Assembly: GCA_018435125.1 (NCBI GenBank)
Contig: JAHDNZ010000002.1
Span: 1 to 32,186 of the forward strand
Length of the DNA: 32,186 bases
DNA from: Bacillota bacterium
Lineage (GTDB): Bacteria; Bacillota; DTU065
Direction of reading: 5' to 3'
Shown: positions 1 through 7,358 of the stretch, one piece after another
Layout of the letters: each line of letters begins with the position of its first letter
Position numbering within the stretch: the stretch's first letter is position 1
Made by a program: the position numbers and the translations under genes
Notes under the pieces: model-generated
Seen by the model: only the letters and a program-made list of their open reading frames with translations
Told to the model about the DNA's origin: nothing
The model's database searches: none

Positions 1-87
1 ATGTAATAGTTTAAAAATACTGATAACCTCAGAGAGGATATTACCATCTGACCCTCCCGCAGATAAATAATGCCCAGGATTATCCAT
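1..87 (-). CDS. Phage hypothetical protein, N-terminal fragment
   Basis: A leftward reading frame starts at the ATG at 87 and runs 29 codons to the window edge without a stop. A good ribosome binding site (AAAGGAA) lies about 9 bases upstream. The visible start reads MDNPGHYLSAGGSDGN and then a hydrophobic helix-like stretch. I do not recognise the family. It continues the early operon, 33 bases after the DUF2292 gene. Confidence 0.55.
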   Translation of the reverse strand, partial: MDNPGHYLSAGGSDGNILSEVISIFKLLH

Positions 88-120
88 TACGATCAATTCC
101 TTTCTTATTCAGATTTATTC

Positions 121-273
121 TCACCCCACTCTCTCCCTCTCGTACTTGTCCACCCAGACTGGTTTACCGTCCTGCATCTTGATGATTATTTCCCCATATT
201 TAACCTCATCCAAAGCCTTCTTTACTGCTTCTAGGGTTTTGTCAGTTGTATTCTGTATTGTATTGTTTTCCAT
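121..273 (-). CDS. DUF2292 (YezD-like) small protein
   Basis: A 50-codon leftward gene starts at the ATG at 273 and stops at TGA 121-123. The protein has a short polar N-terminus, then a helix (KTLEAVKKALDEVKYGEI), a beta hairpin (IIIKMQDGKPVWVDKYER) and a charged end. This matches the DUF2292 small-protein pattern (helix, then a G-x-I-x-I-x-I-Q-D-G-K hairpin) common in clostridial genomes and phages. Its function is unknown; the fold suggests a small binding domain. It belongs to the early operon, between the DUF1064 nuclease gene and the truncated gene at the edge. The family call rests on pattern recognition. Confidence 0.7.
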   Translation of the reverse strand: MENNTIQNTTDKTLEAVKKALDEVKYGEIIIKMQDGKPVWVDKYERERVG

Positions 274-324
274 CTTCTCACCAGCCTTTTCTGTATTGCT
301 TGGTAAATTCCTTCATTTTACTTT

Positions 325-705
325 TTATTTTTCTACATATAACTCCAGCCCTGGGTACTTAAGTCTAAACTGCTTAAGCGTGCGTTGCCATTGCTGAGAC
401 TCAAACCCTTTAACATCAATAATCTTATAAGTTCCATCTGTATTAAAAACTATAAAATCAGCTTTATAGGTGATTGCTCTATCTTCTGTATTACCTTCAA
501 CCAGGACAAACTGTGGCTGTCTGCAAAAGCCCGCTATCTCTCCTGCACGCATCAAAAGCTTTAGGTTGTTGTAGTATTCTGCTTCTTTCTTTGAGTCGAA
601 GCAAACTCCGTCAACCCATGTTTTTTTACTGTTGTACTTAGTTTTCTTAGGCTTGCTTCCAGCCTTACCTACTAATTCCAAATACTCTTCTTTTGTTAGC
701 CTCAT
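325..705 (-). CDS. DUF1064 family phage nuclease-like protein
   Basis: The 126-residue protein has the layout of DUF1064, a PD-(D/E)XK-fold family in phage replication/recombination modules that is thought to act on DNA junctions or branches. Visible features are a basic N-terminal region (KAGSKPKKTKYNSKKT), the helix SKKEAEYYNNL carrying the first acidic residue, KADFIV (the PD-like position) and IIDVKGF (the D/E-x-K-like position). Its ATG overlaps the TGA of the HNH gene (ATGA at 702-705), so the two nucleases are probably translationally coupled. Nuclease activity is inferred from the family, not proven. Confidence 0.75.
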   Translation of the reverse strand: MRLTKEEYLELVGKAGSKPKKTKYNSKKTWVDGVCFDSKKEAEYYNNLKLLMRAGEIAGFCRQPQFVLVEGNTEDRAITYKADFIVFNTDGTYKIIDVKGFESQQWQRTLKQFRLKYPGLELYVEK

Positions 706-1361
706 ACTAGCACCCCGTAAACGTGGTATTTTGCTTTAAATGAATCTCTGCCTATGTTGTGAGCTTCATCGTGATGTTTTTGGCACAAACAGATCTTTCG
801 ATGGTTGCTATCATCATAATGGGTGCGGTCTCTACCCATACCGATTGCTTCCCAGTGGTGCTCTTCTACGCCTTCTATAGCTCCACAAACAGCACAGAAC
901 CTCTTTTCTAAGGACAACCTGATATATCGCTCTATATCATCAAAGGCTTCTTTTGGAGACTCTGACAAAGGCACTCCAAGCTCAAAGCATAACCTTATCA
1001 GATACTCTATATAGTCACTAGCCAACTCTGAGCTACAATTAGAAAGACTAAAATCATCATACTGTGTAACTTTGACAAAACTTGCTTTGGTCTGCTCTTT
1101 GATGCTCTCTTCGCTTTGACCAGTGAAACTTTCAATATCTTTGTAGATTGCATATATCTTTTTTCGTTGCTCTGGGCTGATCTGTTTGAGCTTTTCACGT
1201 TGTTCTTGTTCGTCAACTAACAGTTCAACCGTAATAGGCTTATCCATAAAATTAAACATATGCTTTAATACTTCTTTAGACTGCTTATCATCTAGAGAAA
1301 GAGTGATTTTCGAGCCTTTCTTTAAAGTTCGTATGTTGTCTATCTCACAAGCGAACTTCAC
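702..1361 (-). CDS. Putative HNH nuclease (HNHc_6 type)
   Basis: The 219-residue protein has a beta-rich N-terminal half of unclear role and a C-terminal HNH domain at about residues 150-205. The zinc and metal signatures are visible: FCAVCG, then VEEHHWEAIG, NHRKICLCQKHHDEAHN. It matches the putative HNHc nuclease family found in early modules of Firmicutes phages, near ssb and recombination genes. It lies next to DUF1064, so the pair may process replication or recombination intermediates. It is not a homing endonuclease by context, since it sits in the operon with a coupled downstream gene. Confidence 0.82.
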   Translation of the reverse strand: MKFACEIDNIRTLKKGSKITLSLDDKQSKEVLKHMFNFMDKPITVELLVDEQEQREKLKQISPEQRKKIYAIYKDIESFTGQSEESIKEQTKASFVKVTQYDDFSLSNCSSELASDYIEYLIRLCFELGVPLSESPKEAFDDIERYIRLSLEKRFCAVCGAIEGVEEHHWEAIGMGRDRTHYDDSNHRKICLCQKHHDEAHNIGRDSFKAKYHVYGVLV

Positions 1362-1376
1362 TGCAACACCTCCATG

Positions 1377-1883
1377 CTAATATTTGCTGCATCTTTTTTC
1401 TCTCGCCATTTTTGAAAAATACTTTGCAAAACATTCTTCTGTATCATTATTACAATTATTATAATTACAGCACCAGTCCCATCGATCATATGGGCAGGAG
1501 CCAGTAATATCAGCTAGTACTACACATGCTTCTTTTAGTGCTGTTTCTGCTTCATCCGCTCTATCTTCCATATCGTAGTAGGGAGAACAGTACATATTCA
1601 CTACTGTTGATAGAACATCAATCCTGTTTTCTAATTCTAGTATTTTTGCTTCCGCTTCTATAGATCTCTTTATCGCCTCTGGCCAACCATCTCTTGCAGC
1701 TGCGATAAACTCCGCATCCGCTCCGGGGTTAGCTTCTTGCCCTCTGGTGTATATCTTGCCACCACCGTAAAAAGAGGTAGTTGCTATAAGTCGGTTGGGT
1801 ACTCCGTCTATTCCCCCGGTGTACCAAGGACCTTTGGTAGCTTTGTTACAAAGTTCGAGGTCTTTCTTCAAATCTCTAGGCAT
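1377..1883 (-). CDS. Phage protein with NKATxGPW N-terminal motif
   Basis: The 168-residue protein begins with DLELCNKATKGPWYTGG and continues with ADAEFIAAARDGWPEAI. This layout (ATxGPW, then a D-x-x-F-I-A-x-A-R block) recurs in many phage early proteins of unknown function. After it comes a helical segment (about residues 70-115) and a Cys-rich tail (CPYDRWDWCCNYNNC) that may bind metal or form disulfides. The start codon overlaps the end of the ASCH gene by 8 bases. No enzymatic role can be assigned. Confidence 0.65.
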   Translation of the reverse strand: MPRDLKKDLELCNKATKGPWYTGGIDGVPNRLIATTSFYGGGKIYTRGQEANPGADAEFIAAARDGWPEAIKRSIEAEAKILELENRIDVLSTVVNMYCSPYYDMEDRADEAETALKEACVVLADITGSCPYDRWDWCCNYNNCNNDTEECFAKYFSKMAREKRCSKY

Positions 1884-2601
1884 TTAACGCCTCCTCCTTG
1901 CTAATCCTCTCAAAGTCGATCACCCACACCCAAGGGTTAATGTCCCAATCCCAACCTGATTTTTCGTTCAGGCTATTCCAATAACCAACGAACTCTTCCC
2001 TTGCCGTAGTGCTACCGTTAAAATTGTTTCCTTCGTGTGTTTTTATATGGCGTATTTTTACAGAAAACCCCTCTGCTCTAGCGCCCTCTTCCGTTATATC
2101 TTGTAATCTTTCGATTCTTACACCTGTAACTTTCAAAAAGATTCGTGCTAGTTCTTTAGACATATGGATTGGCGATCTCCATCTTGTAGGGGATTCCCCT
2201 GGTTTCCAATGATATTCTCCATTTTCATTAATACCGAGTCCCTTTTTTTCGGCATCTTCTGCCGATTGTTCGACATACCTTAAAAATATATCTTCGTCTT
2301 CAACGCAAATCCATTTTCGTTTGTTGCAGTTTCCTGCTTTGTAATCAACTGCTATTACTAGTTCATCTATATCCCAACCATCTATTCGCCACGTTTCTTT
2401 AACATAAAGCATATCTCCGATTTGGTACTTTGGAAAAATATTACCGATTCCCCATTCAACATCGTAGAGATGATAATTATTCGGTGTTTCACATACTTCA
2501 AAAAATCTTTGTGGTTGTGGCTTTACAATTCTCCTAGTGACTGATTTTTTCTCGTTTAATACCGCTTGCACCATCTCGGTACTAAATATAATCGGCTTCA
2601 T
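1876..2601 (-). CDS. ASCH/PUA-like domain phage protein
   Basis: The 241-residue protein opens with KPIIFSTEMVQAVLNEKKSVTRR, typical of phage ASCH-domain proteins with a PUA-like RNA/nucleotide-binding fold. Other matching blocks are GDMLYVKETWR, SPIHMSKELARIFLKVTGVRIERLQDI and EEGARAEGF. ASCH domains are predicted to bind RNA or modified nucleosides; the phage role is unknown. I chose the ATG at 2601 over the in-frame TTG at 2610 because AGAGG lies 9 bases before the ATG but touches the TTG. The gene overlaps its upstream neighbour by 20 bases, which suggests translational coupling. Confidence 0.8.
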   Translation of the reverse strand: MKPIIFSTEMVQAVLNEKKSVTRRIVKPQPQRFFEVCETPNNYHLYDVEWGIGNIFPKYQIGDMLYVKETWRIDGWDIDELVIAVDYKAGNCNKRKWICVEDEDIFLRYVEQSAEDAEKKGLGINENGEYHWKPGESPTRWRSPIHMSKELARIFLKVTGVRIERLQDITEEGARAEGFSVKIRHIKTHEGNNFNGSTTAREEFVGYWNSLNEKSGWDWDINPWVWVIDFERISKEEALNA

Positions 2602-2782
2602 CTTCGTCAACCTCTTTATAAGCTTCGGCCCATTCTTTCAGAACAGAAACAGGGATCATTAAAGTTATTTGCTCCCAGTCTTCTTCCTTCGCTCCCACCA
2701 TTGCACTTTTATCTGTGGTTGCTAGCTTTGTTCCCTTACTATCATTGTATAACCATGCTTGAATAAGCATTTTACTACCCAT
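2582..2782 (-). CDS. Phage hypothetical protein, 66 aa
   Basis: A small acidic protein (MGSKMLIQAWLYNDSKGTKL at the start, ending in EVDEDEADYI). GGAGG lies 8 bases before the ATG at 2782. It overlaps the ASCH gene. I do not recognise the family; the composition suggests a compact soluble alpha/beta protein with a negatively charged tail. Confidence 0.6.
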   Translation of the reverse strand: MGSKMLIQAWLYNDSKGTKLATTDKSAMVGAKEEDWEQITLMIPVSVLKEWAEAYKEVDEDEADYI

Positions 2783-2824
2783 CTACTTTACCTCCAAGGC
2801 TTTTTAGCCCCGCAATATTTTAGC

Positions 2825-3154
2825 TCAGGCCCTACTTTCATATTTCTCGCACCTGCAAGGGTGCGTCATTTCGCAACATTCGTCTGATTTGTGTGTGCAA
2901 TCGTAGCATTTAATGTCAAGCCACCACTCTTGCAGGTATTCGGCACAATAGCCTTCATCTGCATAATCAGATTTTATGAATTCTCGCTTTACTGGCTGAC
3001 AAGGCATACACTCTTTGCTCGCACATACATAGTTTTCATCATCCATATTGTCAGCATGGTCTATATATTTTTCTCCTTTTTTTATCGCGGCCCCGCATAA
3101 ACTACAAACGTGTTCTTTTCTTGCTGTTCTCTCGGTTTCTCTGCAAAAACTCAC
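2825..3154 (-). CDS. Cys-rich zinc-binding phage protein
   Basis: The 109-residue protein carries many CxxC-type knuckles: HVCSLCGAAIKKGEKY near the N-terminus, then VCASKECMPC, CYDCTHKSDECC and HPCRCEKY. The first unit (R-x-x-H-x-C-x-x-C-x-x-x-I-x-x-G-E-x-Y) is a zinc-ribbon pattern frequent in small phage proteins. I chose the GTG at 3154 because GAGGAGG lies about 7 bases upstream; the in-frame GTG at 3160 would almost touch that site. The role is unknown; DNA or protein binding is plausible next to ssb. Confidence 0.65.
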   Translation of the reverse strand: MSFCRETERTARKEHVCSLCGAAIKKGEKYIDHADNMDDENYVCASKECMPCQPVKREFIKSDYADEGYCAEYLQEWWLDIKCYDCTHKSDECCEMTHPCRCEKYESRA

Positions 3155-3184
3155 TTTCACCCCTCCTCTTAGCTATCGCTTGTA

Positions 3185-3598
3185 TTAGAATGGTACCTCA
3201 TCAAAGTTCTTTTCCTCTTCCTCTGCAAATGGGTCTTTCAAGCCATCATCCTGCTCTTCTTGCTCTTTAGCATCAGAGGATTTCTTTTCAAGGAATTGCA
3301 CTGTATCTGCTATTACCTCAGTAACATACCTGCGCCCACCTTCTTTAGCTTCATAGCTTCTGACCCGAAGCTTACCTTCAACAGCAATCAGACGACCTTT
3401 TACTAGATTGTGGGCGAGAGTCTCTGCCAGTTTATTCCATGCGACAATAGGAACGAAGTCTGCCTCCCGTTCACCTTGCTGATTGGTAAAGCCTCTATCT
3501 ACAGCAAGCGTAAACGTAGCGACAGCTTTACCATTCGGGGTGTATTTTAATTCTGGGTCGCGGGTTAAGCGTCCAATTAATATAACACGATTTAGCAT
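3185..3598 (-). CDS. ssb: Single-stranded DNA-binding protein
   Basis: This 137-residue SSB has an N-terminal OB-fold ([20 protein letters not shown], then [23 protein letters not shown] and [15 protein letters not shown]) over residues 1-105. An acidic linker follows, and the conserved tip DEVPF ends the protein. The tip is the docking site for replication and repair proteins. The protein coats single-stranded DNA during phage replication and annealing-type recombination. Its ATG at 3598 follows AAGGAGG. It lies downstream of the DnaB helicase gene and is shorter than host SSBs (about 150-170), as is usual for phage copies. Confidence 0.96.
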   Translation of the reverse strand: MLNRVILIGRLTRDPELKYTPNGKAVATFTLAVDRGFTNQQGEREADFVPIVAWNKLAETLAHNLVKGRLIAVEGKLRVRSYEAKEGGRRYVTEVIADTVQFLEKKSSDAKEQEEQDDGLKDPFAEEEEKNFDEVPF

Positions 3599-3617
3599 GT
3601 GTCATAATTCCTCCTTA

Positions 3618-3962
3618 TCAGTCTGTAAGGCCAATCTTGAAGTCTTCAGAATAGGGGTTTTCCTGCCCTCTTCTATGCGAACGTATTATTAAAGCTTGTG
3701 AGTACTTCAGTATGGTTAAAAGCCCCTCATATAAAACAACAAACTCCTTAATGTCATCACTAGTACTAAGTTTATTAGTAGTAGCTTCATATGAAGCTGT
3801 TATAAGAGTTGTGGTCAGTATTTCTTCTATTTCCTGAAGTGCATTACGGTATTGGCTAATCATCTTTGCCCCATCATTGTCGCTTTTTACTTTTCTCACT
3901 TTTAACATCTGTTGAAGGTACTCTTCGTCTGTCATTTTCGTATAATCAATAAAATTAATCAT
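3618..3962 (-). CDS. Phage hypothetical helical protein, 114 aa
   Basis: A mostly helical soluble protein (YTKMTDEEYLQQMLKVRKV at the start, long helices through residue 95). Its ATG at 3962 overlaps the end of the DnaB gene by 8 bases, with AGAAGG about 7 bases upstream, so it is likely coupled to dnaB. No family is recognised. A helicase accessory or loader role would fit the position but is not supported by sequence. Confidence 0.6.
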   Translation of the reverse strand: MINFIDYTKMTDEEYLQQMLKVRKVKSDNDGAKMISQYRNALQEIEEILTTTLITASYEATTNKLSTSDDIKEFVVLYEGLLTILKYSQALIIRSHRRGQENPYSEDFKIGLTD

Positions 3963-5424
3963 ATTGAGCCTTCTTTTGCCCTTTATATAGCTGAGTTACA
4001 TTTTTGGGCTTTGAAATTTCTCCAAAACTTTGATTGTAAACAGGTTTCCCATTATTTCCCTGAATAGCTTGTAAATAGTTTTGCAATTTGTCATTGTCAA
4101 TGTCCCTAAAATTACTGGTCTCTGGGCTGAAATGCAGATATGCTGTTCCTGTCTTGCCTGTCCTTTGTTTAGCTATAATAACTTCTGTAATTCCATCCAC
4201 TTCCGGTGCAGGATTACCATTGGTGTAATATGCATCTCTATACAATAACATCACCAAGTCTGCATGCTCTTCTATATTCCCTGAGTCACGCAAATCACTC
4301 ATCTGTGGCCTTTTGTTATCCCTGGACTCTACACCACGGTTTAACTGCGAAAGCAGGAATAAAGGACAATTCAGCTCACCAGCAAGATTTCTAAGCTCAA
4401 GCACTGCCTGTCCTACCTGCCTGACATAGCCATCTCTACTGTACCGATTATCTCCTCGGATTAACTGCAAATAATCAACCGTAATGCAAGCTAGTTTACC
4501 TATTTTCGCTTGCGTTGCCTTTGCTATAGAACATATCTCAGCAGTGGTTAGCCCCCTTTTATCACAAAAGAAGATTGGCAATCTTGATACTGTGTTAAGA
4601 CCTTCAGCGAATTCTGCCATCAGTTGGGCTTTATCATCCTCATCTTTTGGTCTGCGTCTAAACTCACTGGCATCTCTTTCGGCTTCTCTTGCCACCATCC
4701 GTTCCAGTACCTGTTTATCTTTCATTTCTAAAGCAAAAATAAGGCTTGGGTACAACTCGCCGTTCTTACCCATTTGGCGAGAAATATCCATCATTAATTG
4801 CCCAGCAAAAGCAGATTTTCCCATACTGGGACGTCCCGCAATAATGATTAAATCGCCGGGTTGAAATCCTTCCGTCCAGTAATTGATGCTTCCAAGAGAG
4901 CTGTATATACCACGCTTAGCAATACCTTCCATACGTTCTGTAAAATCAACTAAAAGATCAGTTGCTACTTCTTGGGCTGTACGCACATTTGCTGCTAGTT
5001 CTTGCTCCATAACTGCCATTAATTCTTGTAAGATATCAGACATTAATTCATCTACAGGCTTATCCTCTTGTAGCCGGCTATAAGCTTTTCTAAGCGCTTT
5101 TTCAATGTTTACTTTCTTAGCTTCAGCAAGCATTGCTTCCCGAATATCGTCCCATTTACTGTATGGTGAAAAGTAATCCATAAACACCATAAGCGCTTTT
5201 TTAAGATTGCTAGCATCTTGGTGACTAAATAACTGGGCGTTGAGACTGGTTATAGTAACCTTTCCTTTTTCTTTATAGAGTTCTTTTGCTGTTATATAGA
5301 GCTCACGTACTGCGGGGTCGTTAAATATCTCAGCCGGTATATATTTAAAAGCTTCCGCTTGTGCATTTTTATCTTTAAGTAATATCATAAGTGCCGATCG
5401 TTCAATCTCACTAGACAGTGCCAT
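3955..5424 (-). CDS. dnaB: Replicative DNA helicase (DnaB family)
   Basis: The 489-residue helicase has the standard two-part layout: a helical N-terminal domain (about residues 5-110, starting MALSSEIERSALMILL) and a RecA-like C-terminal motor. Visible motor motifs are Walker A (IAGRPSMGKSAF, about residues 190-200), Walker B (ITVDYLQLIRG), an arginine-rich stretch SQLNRGVESRDNKRPQMSDLRDSG and the DLVMLLYRD block. It unwinds the phage fork as a hexamer. I chose the ATG at 5424 because a strong GGGGG-rich site precedes it by about 9 bases and phage DnaB proteins begin this way. An 11-codon upstream extension (5457) is possible. It overlaps the DnaD-like gene by 14 bases. Confidence 0.95.
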   Translation of the reverse strand: MALSSEIERSALMILLKDKNAQAEAFKYIPAEIFNDPAVRELYITAKELYKEKGKVTITSLNAQLFSHQDASNLKKALMVFMDYFSPYSKWDDIREAMLAEAKKVNIEKALRKAYSRLQEDKPVDELMSDILQELMAVMEQELAANVRTAQEVATDLLVDFTERMEGIAKRGIYSSLGSINYWTEGFQPGDLIIIAGRPSMGKSAFAGQLMMDISRQMGKNGELYPSLIFALEMKDKQVLERMVAREAERDASEFRRRPKDEDDKAQLMAEFAEGLNTVSRLPIFFCDKRGLTTAEICSIAKATQAKIGKLACITVDYLQLIRGDNRYSRDGYVRQVGQAVLELRNLAGELNCPLFLLSQLNRGVESRDNKRPQMSDLRDSGNIEEHADLVMLLYRDAYYTNGNPAPEVDGITEVIIAKQRTGKTGTAYLHFSPETSNFRDIDNDKLQNYLQAIQGNNGKPVYNQSFGEISKPKNVTQLYKGQKKAQYD

Positions 5425-6331
5425 ATCGTTGCACCCCCTCCCTCTCCCAGTATGCATCGAAGGTGAGTATGCCTGCTGTCTGCCAAGACCTAATAATGCC
5501 TTTCATATACGCCCATCGTCGGGCAGTATTTTTCCCAGTATCATATGCTTCTAAAGCTATCTGTAAGGCCACAATAAGAAGCTGAGGATCTATACCTTGG
5601 TTTATAAAGCTCTCTGCCTCTGAATAAACAGTAGGTGATAATAAACCTATCTCTTTCTGATAAAGGTCAATAAACTGAGAGAAGTAATCATCTTCTTTAG
5701 GTTCATCTGCAATTTGTTTTTCTGGTTCGTTCAGTTTGTCGACAGGGTCGGCTTCGCTAGCTAGCTTACTCTCTGTAGTAGTCTCTGTAGAAGTCTCTGT
5801 ATTTGTATCAACATTTTTGCAAAGAGGTGTCGACAAATTTGTTGGGAGGGTGTCTACAAATTTGTCCATAGGTGTAGACAAAGTTAAATTATTATCAACC
5901 TTTTCTTCCTCAGTTTTAGAACAGGTTATTTCTTTAATTTTTTCAGCTACTGGCTCAACATACATTACATTATTTAATCTCAAGCCAGTTTTTGTCACAA
6001 TATCCCTAAGCTCTATGGTAATCAAGCCAGCTTCTTCTAACCGTTTGATTGCTCTGCGTACTTGATTCTTGCTAAAGCCAAATTGCTCTGCAAACTGGTC
6101 ATAACTACGTTGTAGTTTATCTTCTTTGAACTTAGTTCTGTACCCAACAACTTTGCCTGTAGCCTCATCACGTACTTCTACAGGTCTATACCAATAAATA
6201 ATGTCTGAAAGCAACATAACACCTATTGAATCTGGCAACCCAGCATCAGTTTTTATATGCTTAAACCAGTTCATTGGCACAATATTTCCTTGAAAATCAA
6301 TCTGCCCTATTTGCTGAACTGTATTACTCAT
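5411..6331 (-). CDS. Phage replication initiator, winged helix + DnaD-like domain
   Basis: The 306-residue protein resembles replisome-organiser proteins of Firmicutes phages. The N-terminal part (about residues 15-110) includes WFKHIKTDAGLPDSIGVMLLSDIIYWY and a winged-helix segment (FAEQFGFSKNQVRRAIKRLEEAGLI) suited to origin DNA binding. A low-complexity Thr/Asp/Ser linker follows, then a DnaD/DnaB_2-type helical domain (about 220-290) with YMKGIIRSW, near the usual YxxxIL.W motif. It probably marks the origin and helps load the downstream DnaB helicase. The start is uncertain: ATG 6331 and GTG 6337 are both served by the GGGGTGG site. Confidence 0.82.
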   Translation of the reverse strand: MSNTVQQIGQIDFQGNIVPMNWFKHIKTDAGLPDSIGVMLLSDIIYWYRPVEVRDEATGKVVGYRTKFKEDKLQRSYDQFAEQFGFSKNQVRRAIKRLEEAGLITIELRDIVTKTGLRLNNVMYVEPVAEKIKEITCSKTEEEKVDNNLTLSTPMDKFVDTLPTNLSTPLCKNVDTNTETSTETTTESKLASEADPVDKLNEPEKQIADEPKEDDYFSQFIDLYQKEIGLLSPTVYSEAESFINQGIDPQLLIVALQIALEAYDTGKNTARRWAYMKGIIRSWQTAGILTFDAYWEREGVQRYGTV

Positions 6332-6336
6332 TCTCA

Positions 6337-6555
6337 CTATAGCCACCCCTTTATAATATGGATAGCAAAATATATCAGAGAAAAAATCACTAAACAATTC
6401 ATAAAGGTTTCAAATGTCCCGGAAAAGAATATCTTATCTGTGGCCTTATCTAGCCAGCTGTAAAACTCTTTTTTAGCTAGACTAAGGTCGACCTCTATTT
6501 TAGGGAGAGCACGCCCGCCAGCGCGCTCTCTCGTTGTTTGTAAAGCTTTCACCAT
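6337..6555 (-). CDS. Small phage membrane protein, C-terminal TM
   Basis: A 72-residue protein with a basic N-terminal part, an amphipathic middle (SLAKKEFYSWLDKATDKI) and one C-terminal membrane helix (FMNCLVIFSLIYFAIHIIKG). That makes it a predicted tail-anchored protein with the soluble part in the cytoplasm. GGAGGGG precedes the ATG at 6555. The stop overlaps the possible GTG start of the initiator gene. The function is unknown. Confidence 0.68.
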   Translation of the reverse strand: MVKALQTTRERAGGRALPKIEVDLSLAKKEFYSWLDKATDKIFFSGTFETFMNCLVIFSLIYFAIHIIKGWL

Positions 6556-6568
6556 TACCCCTCCTACG

Positions 6569-6766
6569 CTACATTGTATTAAGTTGGTTTTTAGGCACTA
6601 CATATTCATACTTAGAAACTTTATCTTTAAATGTATAGCAATCTTCTCTCTCTTCAATAAGTTCAAGTCGTTGTTCTAATATTGGTAATCTAGCTACTCG
6701 CATACTTGTTATGGCAAGTACATATATAATCATAATGGTAAATATTACCATTAGGACTTTTGACAT
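6569..6766 (-). CDS. Small phage membrane protein, N-terminal TM
   Basis: A 65-residue protein with an N-terminal membrane helix (VLMVIFTIMIIYVLAITSM), then a charged helix (LEQRLELIEEREDC) and a short soluble tail. The topology suggests either a single-pass anchor or an uncleaved signal. GGAGGG lies 7 bases before the ATG at 6766, which is better than the adjacent TTG at 6769. It forms a pair with the next membrane-protein gene between the recombination and replication modules. No family is recognised. Confidence 0.65.
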   Translation of the reverse strand: MSKVLMVIFTIMIIYVLAITSMRVARLPILEQRLELIEEREDCYTFKDKVSKYEYVVPKNQLNTM

Positions 6767-6800
6767 CAAGTTACCCTCCCAAGAGGCAGGTTTCCCTGCC

Positions 6801-7358
6801 TCATTCAGTCTTTACATAGAAGTTGCCATCTTCTTCCTCTTTCTCAACTACAGTGACACCATCAAGGAGCTCACCAGTTTCAACATCAAAAGCTTGGTAT
6901 CCCTTTACCATAATTTTTTTCTTGAACTCTGCCCATTTTAGCTTCTCAACGGTTTCTGTCAGCCCATATTGCCTTGCTAGTGGTATTAACTTCTCATCGT
7001 CACGTTCAAGAATAGCTTGTTTCTTTCGAGTGCCTATCGTGCCACAAGGCAGTTTATAAGACTTCCTTTTACCGAGTCGACCCTTATCAGTAAGTTCTTT
7101 ATAGTATCCCTGTAAAGCAACTGTAAAGAAGTTTATAGAAGCTTTATCATCTTGATCAGCTTGCTCTGCCCAACGTTGAATACGCTCAATCTCTCTTTTA
7201 ACAAGTTCATCTCTGTTAGCTATATTTTGTTCAGCTTGTTTTATTTTTCGAAGTGCCCAATTTGCAGCATCATCGCTTTTTATTTCCCAACCATCTTGTT
7301 TAGCATCATCAAACTCTGTATCAAGAAATTGCATTAAATCTTTTTCAAGAACAGCCAT
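6801..7358 (-). CDS. gam: Host-nuclease inhibitor Gam-like protein
   Basis: The 185-residue protein matches the Mu Gam-like family, which binds DNA ends and shields them from host exonucleases such as RecBCD/AddAB. The long N-terminal coiled-coil helices (ANWALRKIKQAEQNIANRDEL and KREIERIQRWAEQ) and the conserved core KSYKLPCGTIGTRKKQ, followed by ERDDEKLIPLARQYG, are all visible. Its start overlaps the stop of the Sak4-like ATPase gene (TAATG), so end protection and recombination are probably coupled. The length is normal for the family. Confidence 0.9.
   Translation of the reverse strand: MAVLEKDLMQFLDTEFDDAKQDGWEIKSDDAANWALRKIKQAEQNIANRDELVKREIERIQRWAEQADQDDKASINFFTVALQGYYKELTDKGRLGKRKSYKLPCGTIGTRKKQAILERDDEKLIPLARQYGLTETVEKLKWAEFKKKIMVKGYQAFDVETGELLDGVTVVEKEEEDGNFYVKTE

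Noticed and set aside
702-1361. HNH protein as a homing endonuclease invader
   Set aside because: It is coupled to the next gene by ATGA and belongs to a phage family standard in early modules, so it is probably a resident gene.
823-1380. Rightward ORFs opposite the HNH gene
   Set aside because: They are shadows of the conserved leftward gene; the composition is Ser/Ile-rich as in other antisense frames here.
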